A stretch of 64,000 bases of DNA from Thauera linaloolentis 47Lol = DSM 12138 (GCF_000310205.1 NZ_AMXE01000003.1:49280-113279), one strand, 5' to 3'; counted from the stretch's first letter, positions 36,770 through 47,683 are shown. Made by a program: numbers and translations. Notes: generated by a model from the sequence alone, not told the origin.

Positions 36770-38227
36770 CTAGAAGTCGTGGGCGCCCGAGGCGCCAGGG
36801 CGATGGTCGCCGACACGCACGATCTTGAGGGTGTTGGTGCCGCCGGAGGCGCCGATCGGCTCGCCGATGGTGAGCACGATCAGGTCGCCGTAATCGACCA
36901 CGCCCTGTTCGAGCAGGATCTGCTCGGCCTCCCACAGCAGCACGTCGCGGTCCTGGTGGGTCTGGCTCATCAGCAGCGGGTAGACGTCGCGGTACAGCGT
37001 CATCTGGTTGCGCGCGCGGACTTCGGGCGTGAGCGCGTAGATCGGCACGCCGCAGTTCAGGCGGCTCATCCACAGGGCGGTCGAGCCAGTCTGCGTGAGC
37101 GAGGCGATGGCCTTCACCTTCAGGTGGTAGGCGGTCCACATCGCCGCCATCGCGATCGACTGGTCGATGCGGGTGAACACCCGGTTCAGCACCTCCCGGT
37201 CGAGCGTCACCTCGTTCGACTTCTCGGCCTCCAGGCAGACCCGGCTCATGGCCTCGACGACCTCGACCGGAAAGCGGCCCGATGCGGTCTCGGCCGACAG
37301 CATCACCGCGTCGGTGCCGTCGAGCACCGCGTTGGCGACGTCCGAGACCTCGGCGCGGGTCGGCACCGGGCTGGAGATCATCGATTCCATCATCTGCGTG
37401 GCGGTGATCGTGAGCTTGTTGCGGTCGCGCGCGGCGCGCAGCATCTTCTTCTGCAGCGCGGGCACGGCGGCGTCGCCCACCTCGACGGCGAGATCGCCGC
37501 GCGCCACCATGATGCCGTCGGAGGCGTCGAGGATCTCGTCGAGGTTGGCGACCGCTTCGGTACGCTCGATCTTCGCGATCAGCAGCGCATCGCCGCCGCC
37601 CGCCGCGCGCATCAACTGGCGGGCCATGTACATGTCGGCCGCGCTCTTGGGGAAGGAGACGGCGACGAAATCGACGCCGATCTGCGCCGCGGTGCGGATG
37701 TCGTCCATGTCCTTCGCGGTCAGCGCCGGTGCCGTCAGGCCGCCGCCCTGGCGGTTGATGCCCTTGTTGTTCGACAACTCGCCGCCCACCTTGACGGTGG
37801 TGTGGATCTCGCGGCCGGCTACCCGCTGCACGCCGAGCTTGATGCGGCCGTCGTCGAGCAGCAGCACGTCGCCGGGCTTCACGTCCTTGGGCAGATCCTT
37901 GTAATCCAGCCCGACGCGCTGCATGTTGCCCAGCTCACAGCCGGCATCGAGGATGAAGGGCATGTCGCGCTCGAGCACGATGCGGCCGTCGGCAAACTTG
38001 CCGATACGGATCTTCGGTCCTTGCAGGTCGGCGAGGATGCCGACCGGACGGCCGACCAGTGCCGCGGCATGGCGGATCGCCGTGGCGCGGGCGACGTGAT
38101 CGTCGGCCTTGCCGTGGGAGAAGTTCATGCGCACGACGTCGATGCCGGCGCTGACCATGCGTTCGAGCACCTGCGGGTCGGAAGAGGCGGGGCCGAGCGT
38201 GGCGACGATCTTGGTATGGCGTGACAT
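36770..38227 (-). CDS. pyk: pyruvate kinase
   Basis: A 485-residue enzyme making pyruvate and ATP from phosphoenolpyruvate. It starts MSRHTKIVATLGPASSD. Active-site parts are VRMNFSHG, the Lys/Glu of LLIAKIERTEAV, the metal-binding IMVARGDLAVEV, and TATQMMESMI. The C-terminal allosteric domain is present. It belongs to the minus-strand carbon cluster (prk-tkt-gap-pgk-pyk), with the small gene 38442-38840 inserted on the other strand between pgk and pyk. The start is ATG 38225-38227. Confidence 0.95.
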   Translation of the reverse strand: MSRHTKIVATLGPASSDPQVLERMVSAGIDVVRMNFSHGKADDHVARATAIRHAAALVGRPVGILADLQGPKIRIGKFADGRIVLERDMPFILDAGCELGNMQRVGLDYKDLPKDVKPGDVLLLDDGRIKLGVQRVAGREIHTTVKVGGELSNNKGINRQGGGLTAPALTAKDMDDIRTAAQIGVDFVAVSFPKSAADMYMARQLMRAAGGGDALLIAKIERTEAVANLDEILDASDGIMVARGDLAVEVGDAAVPALQKKMLRAARDRNKLTITATQMMESMISSPVPTRAEVSDVANAVLDGTDAVMLSAETASGRFPVEVVEAMSRVCLEAEKSNEVTLDREVLNRVFTRIDQSIAMAAMWTAYHLKVKAIASLTQTGSTALWMSRLNCGVPIYALTPEVRARNQMTLYRDVYPLLMSQTHQDRDVLLWEAEQILLEQGVVDYGDLIVLTIGEPIGASGGTNTLKIVRVGDHRPGASGAHDF

Positions 38228-38441
38228 GGCTTCTCCCCTATGCATGTTCTGGTGCCGGTCGATGCGCATCGTACGGCCTGCCGCATCGCTTTGCATTCTA
38301 AACCGGAGCCTGGCGATGGCTTGTGGTGCCGCGGAATCATCAGAGGATGAGCCGCCTAACGCGATTGCATGTGATGAAATGGAAAAATCATGCGGCAGTG
38401 ACTAGACTGGGGTCTGGCAGACGAGCATGAGGGAAGGATTC

Positions 38442-38840
38442 ATGGACCTGACAGTCGTTCTTGGCCTGATCATTGCGTTGCTGTGCTTCGCCGCGTGGAC
38501 CAGTCTGCGCCGGCGGACACAGCCACTGCCGGTGCGCGCGGGCATGCCGAACCATCCGTACCACTGCGTCACGATCGAAGCCAGAGACAGCGGCTGTGAT
38601 GCCGTGCGCAGGATGGCGGGCGAGCGCTTCCTTGCCGCGCGCGCTCCCCGGCTGCCCTTGCCCGGTTGCAGGCGCGGAAACTGTGAATGCATCTACCTGC
38701 ATTACGAAGACCGCCGCCACCATAATCGCCGGGACCCCTACGTCCATGCCCAGCGCATGCAGTTCACCGACGTGCCGCAAGACCGCCGAAACACGCCCGG
38801 TCGGCGCAAGACCGATTTGCTGGTCCATCCGATGCTCTGA
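38442..38840 (+). CDS. uncharacterised Cys/Arg-rich membrane-anchored protein
   Basis: A 132-residue protein not assigned to a family. An N-terminal hydrophobic helix (about residues 2-20) is followed by a basic cytosolic part. Short conserved-looking blocks are YHCVTIEARDSGCDAVRRM, RFLAARAPRLPLPGC, CRRGNCECIYLHYEDRR and NTPGRRKTD. Four cysteines lie in or near CRRGNCEC with two more upstream, which could bind a metal. It sits on the opposite strand between pyk and pgk with its own upstream region of 214 bases. ATG 38442 is chosen because the helix starts there; ATG 38427 is 5 codons earlier. Confidence 0.7.
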   Translation: MDLTVVLGLIIALLCFAAWTSLRRRTQPLPVRAGMPNHPYHCVTIEARDSGCDAVRRMAGERFLAARAPRLPLPGCRRGNCECIYLHYEDRRHHNRRDPYVHAQRMQFTDVPQDRRNTPGRRKTDLLVHPML

Positions 38841-38892
38841 GCCGGCCTCGGAGGAAGGCGCCGCCACCATCCGCTTCCCGCGTGCCGAGAAC

Positions 38893-38920
38893 AAACAAGG
38901 GGACGCCTCGGCGTCCCCTT
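38893..38920 (-). terminator. intrinsic terminator after pgk
   Basis: A perfect 10-bp stem AAGGGGACGC (38897-38906) with GCGTCCCCTT (38911-38920) is followed on the minus strand by TTGTTTGTT. It ends the gap-pgk message 25 bases after the pgk stop; there is no T tract on the plus strand. Confidence 0.8.
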
Positions 38921-38944
38921 CTGGTGCTTCGGCCCGCCTGTTCC

Positions 38945-40129
38945 TCAGCCGGTGTAGCGTTCTTCCAGGGCGGCGATCGCAGGCAGGGTCTTGCCCTCCA
39001 GGAACTCCAGGAAGGCGCCGCCGCCGGTCGAGATGTAGCCCACGTCGTCGGCGATGTGGAACTTGGCGATGGCCGCCAGGGTGTCGCCGCCCCCCGCGAT
39101 GGAAAAGGCTTCGGAGTGGGCGATGGCCGAAGCCATCATCTTCGTGCCGCCGGCGAACTGGGGCAGCTCGAAGACGCCGACCGGGCCGTTCCACACGATG
39201 GTGCCGGCGTTGGCGATGATCTCGGCCAGCTTGGCCGAGGTCTTGGGGCCCACGTCCAGGATGCGGTCGTGCGGGCCGACCTCGTCCACCGAGATGCGGT
39301 TGGCGCGTGCCAGCGCGGACACTTCGTCGGCGACGACGACGTCGGCCGGCAGGGGCACCTCGGCGCCGCGCTCCTTCATCATGTCCATGATGGCCTGGGC
39401 TTCCTTGACCAGCTCGGTCTCGGCCAGCGATTCGCCGATGCGCTTGCCCGATGCCAGCAGGAAGGTGTTGGCGATGCCGCCGCCGACGATGAGCTGGTCC
39501 ACCTTGTCGGCCAGCGACTTGAGGATGGTGAGCTTGGACGACACCTTGGAGCCGCCGACGATGGCGACCAGCGGACGCTTCGGGTTGTGCAGCGCCTTGC
39601 CCAGCGCATCGATCTCGGCCCCCATCAGCATGCCGGCGCAGGCCACGGGCGCAAAGCGGGCGATGCCGTGGGTGGTGGCCTCGGCGCGATGGGCGGTGCC
39701 GAAGGCGTCATTGACGTAGACGTCGCACAGCGCGGCCATCTTCTTCGCCAGCTCTTCGTTGTCCTTCTTCTCGCCCTTGTTGCAGCGGCAGTTCTCGAGC
39801 AGCACGACTTCGCCCGGCTTGACCTCGAAGCCGCCATCGACCCAGTCGGCGATCAGCTTGACCGGCTTGTTCAGCAACTGGCCCAGACGCACGGCGACCG
39901 GCGCCAGGGTGTCGTCGGGGCCGACCGTGCCTTCGGTCGGGCGGCCGAGGTGGGAGGTGACCATCACCGCCGCGCCCTTGTCCAGGCAGTACTGGATGGA
40001 CGGGATGGAGGCGCGGATGCGGGTGTCCTCGGTGATGTTGCCGGCATCGTCCTGCGGCACGTTGAGGTCGGCGCGGATGAAGACCTTCTTGCCGCGCACG
40101 TCGAGTTCGTTGAGCTTCTTGACTTGCAT
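38945..40129 (-). CDS. pgk: phosphoglycerate kinase
   Basis: A 394-residue enzyme interconverting 1,3-bisphosphoglycerate and 3-phosphoglycerate with ADP/ATP; in a Calvin cycle it works in the ATP-consuming direction. The N-terminal substrate motif [12 protein letters not shown], the SHLGRP segment, the [11 protein letters not shown] hinge and the nucleotide-binding [14 protein letters not shown] are all present. It follows gap after 67 bases with a hairpin between, so gap and pgk may be partly uncoupled. Confidence 0.96.
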   Translation of the reverse strand: MQVKKLNELDVRGKKVFIRADLNVPQDDAGNITEDTRIRASIPSIQYCLDKGAAVMVTSHLGRPTEGTVGPDDTLAPVAVRLGQLLNKPVKLIADWVDGGFEVKPGEVVLLENCRCNKGEKKDNEELAKKMAALCDVYVNDAFGTAHRAEATTHGIARFAPVACAGMLMGAEIDALGKALHNPKRPLVAIVGGSKVSSKLTILKSLADKVDQLIVGGGIANTFLLASGKRIGESLAETELVKEAQAIMDMMKERGAEVPLPADVVVADEVSALARANRISVDEVGPHDRILDVGPKTSAKLAEIIANAGTIVWNGPVGVFELPQFAGGTKMMASAIAHSEAFSIAGGGDTLAAIAKFHIADDVGYISTGGGAFLEFLEGKTLPAIAALEERYTG

Positions 40130-40146
40130 GATCGTGTGAGTCTCGT

Positions 40147-40172
40147 GAAAACGCCCTGCGGGGCAGGGCGTT
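40147..40172 (-). terminator. hairpin between gap and pgk, attenuating terminator
   Basis: A perfect 10-bp stem AACGCCCTGC (40150-40159) with GCAGGGCGTT (40163-40172) and a 3-base loop is followed on the minus strand by TTTTC. It probably reduces pgk expression relative to gap rather than blocking it. Confidence 0.6.
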
Positions 40173-40196
40173 GGTGAATTGCGATTGCTTGCCGGC

Positions 40197-41225
<1,029 letters not shown>

Positions 41226-41320
41226 CGATTCTTCTCCCTCACTAGATGTACGAAACCGGATTCACGTTGCCTGCAGCGCCCCGGCGGACGGTGCGCCGAT
41301 GTTCTTGTCTGCCCGCCTGC

Positions 41321-43351
41321 TCAGGCGAGAACCTTCCTGACCGCGGCCGCCACGGCTTCGGCGGTGATGCCGAAGAGCTTGAACAGCTCGCCGGCCGGGG
41401 CGGATTCGCCAAAGCGGTCGATGCCGACGACTTCGCCTTCGAGGCCCACATACTTGCGCCAGCCGTCGGTGACGCCGGCTTCGACGGCCACGCGGGGCAG
41501 GCCCTTGGGCAGCACGCCCGCTTTCCAGGCGTCGTCCTGGCGGTCGAAGACGTTGGTGCTCGGCATGGAGACGACGCGGACGGCGATGCCTTCGCCGGCC
41601 AGCGTTTTCTGCGCGGAGACCGCCAACGCGACTTCGGAGCCGGTCGCTATGATAACGGCTTGGGCGGCCACCGTCTGCGAGCCGTTGCCCGCTTCGGACA
41701 GGACGTAGCCGCCGCGCCGGATGCCGGCCACCTGCGCGGCATCGCGGGCCTGGAAGGGCAGGTTCTGGCGTGAGAAGCACAGGCTGCTCGGGCCGGTTCT
41801 GCGTTCGACGGCGCAGGCCCAGGCCACGGCCGATTCGGTCGTGTCGCAGGGGCGCCAGACATCCATGTTGGGGATCAGGCGCAGCGTGGCGATCTGCTCC
41901 ACCGGCTGGTGGGTGGGGCCGTCCTCGCCGAGGCCGATCGAGTCGTGCGTGAACACGAAGACCTGGCGGATCTTCATCAGCGCGGCCATGCGCAGGGCGT
42001 TGCGCGCGTATTCGCTGAACATCAGGAACGTGGCGGTGTAGGGGATCAGGCCGCCATGCAGGCTGGCGCCGTTGGCGATCGCGGCCATGCCGAATTCGCG
42101 CACCCCGTAATACACGTAGTTGCCGCCGCTATTCTTGCGGACGCCCCTGGCGCCGGACCACAGCGTGAGGTTGGAGCCGGCGAGGTCGGCCGAGCCGCCG
42201 AGCAGTTCGGGCAGCCTGGGCGCATAGGCTTCGATGCTGTTCTGGCTGGCCTTGCGCGTGGCGATGGTCTCGGCCTTGTCGATGACCTTGGCGAGCACAG
42301 CCTCGACGTGGGCATTCCAGTCGGCGGGCAGATCGCCGGCCATGCGGCGTTCGAATTCGGCGGCGAGTTCGGGATGGGCGGCGCGGTAGGAAGCGAAGCG
42401 GGCGTTCCACTGCGCTTCGGCCGCGGCGCCCTTGGCGCGCGCATCCCAGGCGGCGTAGATCTCGGCCGGGATCTCGAACGGCGGGTGGTTCCAGCCGATG
42501 TGGGCGCGCGCGGCCTCGATCTCGGCAGCGCCGAGCGGGGCGCCGTGGACGTCGTGGCTGTCCTGCTTGTTGGGGGCGCCGGCGCCGATGATGGTCTTGC
42601 AGCAGATCAGCGTGGGCTGCGCGGTATTGCCCTTGGCCTGCTGGATGGCGGCTTCGATCGCCGCCGGGTCGTGGCCTTGCACATCGCGGATCACTTGCCA
42701 GCCATAGGCTTCGAAGCGCTTCGGCGTGTCGTCGGTGAACCAGCCGTCCACATGGCCGTCGATGGAAATGTTGTTGTCGTCGTAGAAGGCGATGAGCTTG
42801 CCCAGGCCCCAGGTGCCGGCGAGCGAGCAGGCTTCGTGCGAGATGCCTTCCATCAGACAGCCGTCGCCGAGGAAGACCCAAGTGTGGTGGTCGACCACTT
42901 CATGGCCGGGGCGGTTGAAGTCGGCGGCGAGCACCTTCTCGGCCAGCGCCATGCCGACGGCGTTGGTGATGCCCTGGCCCAGCGGGCCGGTGGTGGTCTC
43001 GACGCCAGGGGCATAGCCGTATTCGGGGTGGCCGGGGGTCTTGCTGTGCAGTTGGCGGAAGCGCTTGAGTTCGGCGATGGGCAGATCGTAGCCGGTGAGG
43101 TGCAGCAGCGCGTAGATCAGCATCGAGCCATGGCCGTTGGACAGCACGAAGCGGTCGCGGTCGGCCCAGCCGGGGTTGGCCGGATTGTGCTTCAGGTGGT
43201 GGCGCCACAGGACTTCGGCGATCTCGGCCATGCCCATCGGTGCGCCGGGGTGGCCGGAGTTGGCCTGTTGCACGGCATCCATCGCCAGGGCGCGGATCGC
43301 GCCGGTAATGGGGTTGAAGACCGGGGGCTTGACGTTGCGGGTCGACTGCAT
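41321..43351 (-). CDS. tkt: transketolase
   Basis: A 676-residue thiamine-diphosphate enzyme that moves two-carbon ketol units between sugar phosphates, serving the pentose phosphate and Calvin cycles. Visible are [20 protein letters not shown] at the N-terminus, the ThDP/Mg motif [13 protein letters not shown] and the pyrimidine-domain segment [20 protein letters not shown]. The start is ATG 43349-43351 ([10 protein letters not shown]). It is between prk and gap in the carbon cluster, 126 bases after prk. Confidence 0.96.
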   Translation of the reverse strand: MQSTRNVKPPVFNPITGAIRALAMDAVQQANSGHPGAPMGMAEIAEVLWRHHLKHNPANPGWADRDRFVLSNGHGSMLIYALLHLTGYDLPIAELKRFRQLHSKTPGHPEYGYAPGVETTTGPLGQGITNAVGMALAEKVLAADFNRPGHEVVDHHTWVFLGDGCLMEGISHEACSLAGTWGLGKLIAFYDDNNISIDGHVDGWFTDDTPKRFEAYGWQVIRDVQGHDPAAIEAAIQQAKGNTAQPTLICCKTIIGAGAPNKQDSHDVHGAPLGAAEIEAARAHIGWNHPPFEIPAEIYAAWDARAKGAAAEAQWNARFASYRAAHPELAAEFERRMAGDLPADWNAHVEAVLAKVIDKAETIATRKASQNSIEAYAPRLPELLGGSADLAGSNLTLWSGARGVRKNSGGNYVYYGVREFGMAAIANGASLHGGLIPYTATFLMFSEYARNALRMAALMKIRQVFVFTHDSIGLGEDGPTHQPVEQIATLRLIPNMDVWRPCDTTESAVAWACAVERRTGPSSLCFSRQNLPFQARDAAQVAGIRRGGYVLSEAGNGSQTVAAQAVIIATGSEVALAVSAQKTLAGEGIAVRVVSMPSTNVFDRQDDAWKAGVLPKGLPRVAVEAGVTDGWRKYVGLEGEVVGIDRFGESAPAGELFKLFGITAEAVAAAVRKVLA

Positions 43352-43477
43352 GCTGTTCTCGGGCCGGAGGCCACCATCGGAAAAGCCGCAATTATCCCTT
43401 AAAAGCCCCCGCGGATGCCAATGCCGCAACGCAGCATCGGCATGTCCGGCGATGTGCCGGCGGTATCGTGCCGACGG

Positions 43478-44353
43478 CTACACCGATTGCCGGCGTCGCT
43501 CCATCAGCTTCCAGATGAGTGGCGTCAGGATCAGTTGCATCGCCAGGTCGAGTTTGCCGCCCGGGATGACGATGGTGTTGGCGCGGCTCATGAACGAGTC
43601 GTGGATCATGCGCAGCAGGTAGGGGAAATCCACGCCGCGCGGGTCCTTGAAGCGGATCACGACCATGGATTCATCCTGCGTGGGCACGTCGCGCGCGATG
43701 AAGGGGTTCGAGGTATCGACCACCGGCACGCGCTGGAAGTTGATGTGGGTGCGGGCGAACTGCGGGACGATGTAATGCACGTAGTCGTGCATGCGGCGCA
43801 GGATCGTGTTCTGCACCGCTTCGGCCGAGTAGCCGCGCGTCTTGGTGTCGCGGTGCAGCTTCTGGATCCATTCCAGGTTGATCGTCGGCACCACGCCGAT
43901 CAGCAGGTCGACATGGCGCGACACATCGACGGTGTCGGTGACGACCGCGCCGTGCAGGCCTTCGTAGAACAGGAAATCGGTGCCGACCGGAAGGTCTTCC
44001 CATTCGGTGAAGGTGCCCATCGGCAGGTTCCAGCGCATGGATTGCGCTTCGTTGTGGATGTAGTGCCGGCGGCGCCCGGTGGCGGCTTCGCCATAGGAGC
44101 GGAACAGGCTCTCGAGGTCGGAGAACAGGTTGGCTTCCGGGCCGAAGTGGCTGATGCCGCGCTGTCCGGCGCGCTCGGCTTCCTCGATCTGCACCTTCAT
44201 CTCCGCCCGCGTGTAGCGGTGGAAGCTGTCGCCCTCGACGACGGCGGCATTGACGTGCTCACGGTGAAAGATGGCTTCGAAGGTGTGCTTGACCGTGGTG
44301 GTGCCGGCGCCGGACGAACCGGTGACGGCGATGATCGGGTGCTTCATGGACAT
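43478..44353 (-). CDS. prk: phosphoribulokinase
   Basis: A 291-residue class I phosphoribulokinase, which makes ribulose-1,5-bisphosphate and has no role outside the Calvin cycle. The P-loop is GSSGAGTTTV (residues 12-21). Characteristic segments are EGDSFHRYTRAEMK, ISHFGPEANLFSDLE, FYEGLHGAVVTD (Walker B) and HRDTKTRGYS. Size fits the octameric proteobacterial form. It heads the run prk-tkt-gap-pgk-pyk. No RuBisCO or CbbR gene is in the window, so autotrophy is implied, not shown. Confidence 0.95.
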   Translation of the reverse strand: MSMKHPIIAVTGSSGAGTTTVKHTFEAIFHREHVNAAVVEGDSFHRYTRAEMKVQIEEAERAGQRGISHFGPEANLFSDLESLFRSYGEAATGRRRHYIHNEAQSMRWNLPMGTFTEWEDLPVGTDFLFYEGLHGAVVTDTVDVSRHVDLLIGVVPTINLEWIQKLHRDTKTRGYSAEAVQNTILRRMHDYVHYIVPQFARTHINFQRVPVVDTSNPFIARDVPTQDESMVVIRFKDPRGVDFPYLLRMIHDSFMSRANTIVIPGGKLDLAMQLILTPLIWKLMERRRQSV

Positions 44354-44396
44354 GTTGGTCTCCGCGCTGCACGGACAGGTGCATGGGGCGCAGTAT

Positions 44397-44412
44397 ATTG
44401 CGGTGCAGCAAT
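44397..44412. promoter_or_regulatory. LysR-type dyad upstream of prk
   Basis: ATTGC-N6-GCAAT, with a T-N11-A spacing inside, lies 44-59 bases before the prk start in the 109-bp gap after the phosphatase gene. The form suits a LysR-family regulator such as CbbR, but it does not match a strict TNA-N7-TNA CbbR core. Confidence 0.3.
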
Positions 44413-44462
44413 GCGGGGTAGGCCGCGCGCCGATGCGCTTGCCGGGATGCCGCCCCGAACGA

Positions 44463-45272
44463 TCAGGATCGCGCCTTGACCCAGGCCGACCATTCGGAGA
44501 ACAGCCCCGGATTGACGGCGGCGATCACGCCGCGCTTGACCGCCGGGCCGGACATCAGCGAGCCGCCGCCCAGCGCTTCGGCCACGCCGCCCGCTTCGGC
44601 CAGGATCAGCCGTCCGGCAGCGTAGTCCCACAGCATCTGGCCGCCGTGCAGGTAGACGTCCAGCCGGCCCGCGGCGACGAAGCACCATTCGAGCGCGCTG
44701 GAGCCGAAGTTGCGCTGCGAATAATAGGGCGGGCGCACGGCGAGTTCGTCGCCCAGATGGTGGCTGATGCGCTTGAAATCGACCCCGGCCACCGCGTCGC
44801 TCAGGCTCGATGCCCCTTCGCGCAGGGGCAGTTCGGTGCCGTTGAGATAGGCACCCGCGCCGCGCGCGGCATAGAAGGATTCGTCCGTGATCGGGTTGTA
44901 GACGACGCCCAGCACCGGTTCGTGGTCGATCAGGTAGGCGATCGACACGGCGAACAGCGGAATGCCGTTGGCGAAGTTGGTCGTGCCGTCGATCGGGTCG
45001 ATGCACCACAGGCCGCGCCCGCCTTCGTTCCACAGGTGGGCCTGCTCGGTGGCGGTCATTTCCTCGCCGAGTACCGCGCCGGACAGGAGGGTGGGCAGGG
45101 CTTCGCTGAAGCAGCGCTGCGAGGCGAGGTCGGCCTCGGTGAACAAGGAGCCGTCGGGCTTGCGGTTGCGCGCCGACTTCAGGTAGCGGGGCAGGATCTC
45201 TTCGCGGGCGATGTCGCGCACCATCGATTCGAGGGCACGGGCACGGGCGAGGCGTTGGGCTGCGGTGGACAT
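44463..45272 (-). CDS. inositol monophosphatase-family phosphatase
   Basis: A 269-residue Mg-dependent phosphatase. Metal-site motifs are the Glu of LGEEMTA, WCIDPIDGTTNFANG, and WDYAAGRLILAEAGG near the C-terminus. Members dephosphorylate inositol phosphate, histidinol phosphate, PAP or fructose-1,6-bisphosphate, and sequence alone does not decide. It lies directly upstream of prk on the same strand. No dedicated fructose/sedoheptulose bisphosphatase is seen in the cluster, so such a role is possible but unproven; histidinol-phosphatase is an alternative. Confidence 0.85.
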   Translation of the reverse strand: MSTAAQRLARARALESMVRDIAREEILPRYLKSARNRKPDGSLFTEADLASQRCFSEALPTLLSGAVLGEEMTATEQAHLWNEGGRGLWCIDPIDGTTNFANGIPLFAVSIAYLIDHEPVLGVVYNPITDESFYAARGAGAYLNGTELPLREGASSLSDAVAGVDFKRISHHLGDELAVRPPYYSQRNFGSSALEWCFVAAGRLDVYLHGGQMLWDYAAGRLILAEAGGVAEALGGGSLMSGPAVKRGVIAAVNPGLFSEWSAWVKARS

Positions 45273-45322
45273 GCGGGCTCCTGGCCGGTCGGCTTTCGGG
45301 ATGCGGGGCCTATAATCTTACG

Positions 45323-46045
45323 ATGATTTCACGTTTCCATTTCCCCGGGCGTCTGCCCGGCGACGGCGAGGTGGCGCTACCGGACGATCTCGCCCACCAT
45401 GCGCTGCGTGTCCTGCGCTTGCGTGACGGCGCGCCGATGGTGCTGTTCGACGGCGAGGGCGGCGAGGTCGAGGCGCGTCTGGCCGTGCGTGGCAAGGCCG
45501 GCTTTGCCCTGCTCGGCGAGCGGCACGCATGTGATCGGGAGTCCCCCGTGCGCGTGGTCCTGGCCCAGGCGCTGGCCGCCGGCGACAAGATGGACTGGGT
45601 GGTGCAGAAGGCCGTGGAGCTGGGTGTGGCGGCGATCCACCCGGTGCAGGCCGAGCGTTCGGTGCTGCGCCTGTCGGGCGAGCGCGCCGACAAGCGGCGC
45701 GCGCATTGGCAGCAGGTGGCGGTTTCGGCCTGTGAGCAGAGCGGGCGGAACCGTATTCCGGAGGTGGCGTCGGTCCGGCCGCTGGCGCAATGGCTCGACG
45801 CCATGCGCGGGCAGTGCGCCTATGTGCTGGCGCCGGGCGGCGGCGCTGGCTTTCCGGCGCGTGAGCGGCCGGAAGGTGCCGTGCATGTGCTGGTCGGCCC
45901 CGAAGGGGGGTGGACCGAAAGCGAGCTTGCCGCGTGCGATGCGGCGGGTCTGCAGCGCGTGACGCTCGGGCCGCGGGTGCTCAGGACCGAAACGGCGGGC
46001 CTGGCCGCGCTGGCGGTGCTGCAGGCGCATTGGGGCGATTTCTGA
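45323..46045 (+). CDS. rsmE: 16S rRNA (uracil-1498-N3)-methyltransferase
   Basis: A 240-residue SPOUT methyltransferase. The N-terminal PUA-like part (HALRVLRLRDGAPMVLFDGE) binds rRNA. The C-terminal knot has KMDWVVQKAVELGV, QAERSV, ACEQSGRNRIPEV, LVGPEGGWTESEL and LGPRVLRTETA, all typical of RsmE. It methylates U1498 of 16S rRNA in assembled 30S subunits. It is divergent from the phosphatase gene and 37 bases ahead of pap. Confidence 0.94.
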   Translation: MISRFHFPGRLPGDGEVALPDDLAHHALRVLRLRDGAPMVLFDGEGGEVEARLAVRGKAGFALLGERHACDRESPVRVVLAQALAAGDKMDWVVQKAVELGVAAIHPVQAERSVLRLSGERADKRRAHWQQVAVSACEQSGRNRIPEVASVRPLAQWLDAMRGQCAYVLAPGGGAGFPARERPEGAVHVLVGPEGGWTESELAACDAAGLQRVTLGPRVLRTETAGLAALAVLQAHWGDF

Positions 46046-46082
46046 CCCGGCGCGCCGATTCATCAAACCACAGGGAGCCACG

Positions 46083-47567
46083 ATGTTCGAATCCGCTGAA
46101 CTCGGCCACAAGACCGACAAGGAAGAATACGACGCCGCCGTGCCGCCGCTGCGCACGGCATTGCTCAATGCCCAGTACGAGGTGCTCGACCTCAAGCAGT
46201 TCGCCGTCGTGGTGCTGATCAACGGCATCGACGGCGCGGGCAAGGGCGAGACCATGAACCTGCTCGACGAGTGGATGGATTCGCGCCATATCGAGGGCTG
46301 GGCGTTCGACCAGCCGACCGCCGAGGAGAGCGAGCGTCCGTTCATGTGGCGTTTCTGGCGTGCGCTGCCGCCGCGCGGAAAGATCGGTGTGATGTTCAAC
46401 AACTGGTACACGCAGCCGATCCGCGACCGGGTGGAACGCATCGGCAGCAAGGCCGATTTCGAGCAGCGCCTCGACGAAATCCGCCGCTTCGAGGACATGC
46501 TGGTGCAGGAGGGCGTGCTGCTGGTGAAGTTCTGGTTTCACCTGTCGAAGAGCGGGCAGAAGAAGCGCCTCGAGGAACTGGAAAAGGACCCGCGCACGCG
46601 CTGGCGCATCACCGAGCGCGACTGGCGCTTCTACAAGCAGTACGAGCGTTACCGCGACGTGGCCGCCCGCGCGCTGCGCCAGACCAGCACCGGCAACGCG
46701 CCGTGGATGATCGTCGACGGCAGTGACCCGCGGTTTCGCGCGCTGTTCGTCGGCCGCACGCTGCTCGCCGCGCTGGAGAAGCGCCTGGACGTCGCCCGCC
46801 TGAAGCATGCGCCGCGCCAGTTGGCGCCGCCCCTGCCGCCACTCATCGATCAGCGCGACCTGCTCAACAGCCTGGTGCTGCGCCAGGAAATGAGCAAGAA
46901 GGAATACGACGAGGCGCTCGAGCGCTATCAGGGCCGGCTGGCGCTGCTGACGCGCGAGCCGGCGTTCCGCAAGCATGCGCTGGTGCTGGTGTTCGAGGGG
47001 GCGGATGCCGCCGGCAAGGGTGGCGCCATCCGCCGCGTCACCGCGGCGCTGGACATCCGCCAGTACAGCGTGGTGCCGGTCGCCGCGCCGACCGAGGAAG
47101 AGCGCGCCCAGCCCTACCTGTGGCGCTTCTGGCGCCATCTGCCGGCGCGCGGCAAGACCATCGTGTTCGACCGCTCGTGGTACGGCCGGGTGCTGGTCGA
47201 GCGTGTCGAGGGTTTCTGCTCGGAAGCCGACTGGATGCGGGCCTATGCCGAAATCAACGATTTCGAGGACCAACTCGCCGCCGCCGGCGTCGTCGTGGTC
47301 AAGTTCTGGCTCGCGATCGGAAAGGACGAACAGCTGGCCCGCTTCGAGGCGCGCGAGGCCGAGCCGCACAAGCGCTTCAAGATCACCGCCGAAGACTGGC
47401 GCAACCGCGAGAAATGGGACGATTACGCCCGCGCCGTGTGTGACATGGTCGACCGCACCAGTACCGAGAATGCGCCGTGGACGCTGGTGGAGGCCGAGAA
47501 CAAGTACTTTGCCCGGATCAAGATCCTGCGCACGATCTGCGAACGCCTCGAGGCCGCGCTGGCCTGA
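46083..47567 (+). CDS. pap: polyphosphate:AMP phosphotransferase (two PPK2 domains)
   Basis: A 494-residue protein with two tandem PPK2 domains. The first has Walker A GIDGAGKGE (near residue 50) and the partner motif FNNWYTQP. The second has GADAAGKGG (near residue 310) and FDRSWYGRVLVERVEG. The size and fused arrangement match the PAP of Pseudomonas aeruginosa and Acinetobacter, which phosphorylates AMP to ADP at the expense of polyphosphate. The N-terminal domain has FNNWY where the active domain has FDRSWY; in the characterised two-domain enzymes activity resides in the C-terminal domain. A terminator follows. Confidence 0.93.
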   Translation: MFESAELGHKTDKEEYDAAVPPLRTALLNAQYEVLDLKQFAVVVLINGIDGAGKGETMNLLDEWMDSRHIEGWAFDQPTAEESERPFMWRFWRALPPRGKIGVMFNNWYTQPIRDRVERIGSKADFEQRLDEIRRFEDMLVQEGVLLVKFWFHLSKSGQKKRLEELEKDPRTRWRITERDWRFYKQYERYRDVAARALRQTSTGNAPWMIVDGSDPRFRALFVGRTLLAALEKRLDVARLKHAPRQLAPPLPPLIDQRDLLNSLVLRQEMSKKEYDEALERYQGRLALLTREPAFRKHALVLVFEGADAAGKGGAIRRVTAALDIRQYSVVPVAAPTEEERAQPYLWRFWRHLPARGKTIVFDRSWYGRVLVERVEGFCSEADWMRAYAEINDFEDQLAAAGVVVVKFWLAIGKDEQLARFEAREAEPHKRFKITAEDWRNREKWDDYARAVCDMVDRTSTENAPWTLVEAENKYFARIKILRTICERLEAALA

Positions 47568-47631
47568 GTTGCAGCGTGGCGATGTCGCGGTGTGGATGCA
47601 TCCGTTAGAATCCTGGCATCCGAAATCCCAT

Positions 47632-47669
47632 CGGCCGGGCGGCATGCCAACGCTGCCCGGCCGGTCTTT
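47632..47669 (+). terminator. intrinsic terminator between pap and argA
   Basis: The stem CGGCCGGGC (47632-47640) pairs with GCCCGGCCG (47655-47663) and is followed by GTCTTT. It stands 65 bases after the pap stop and only 15 bases before the argA start, so it could also influence argA translation. Confidence 0.6.
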
Positions 47670-47683
47670 GCCGCGGTGAATGC

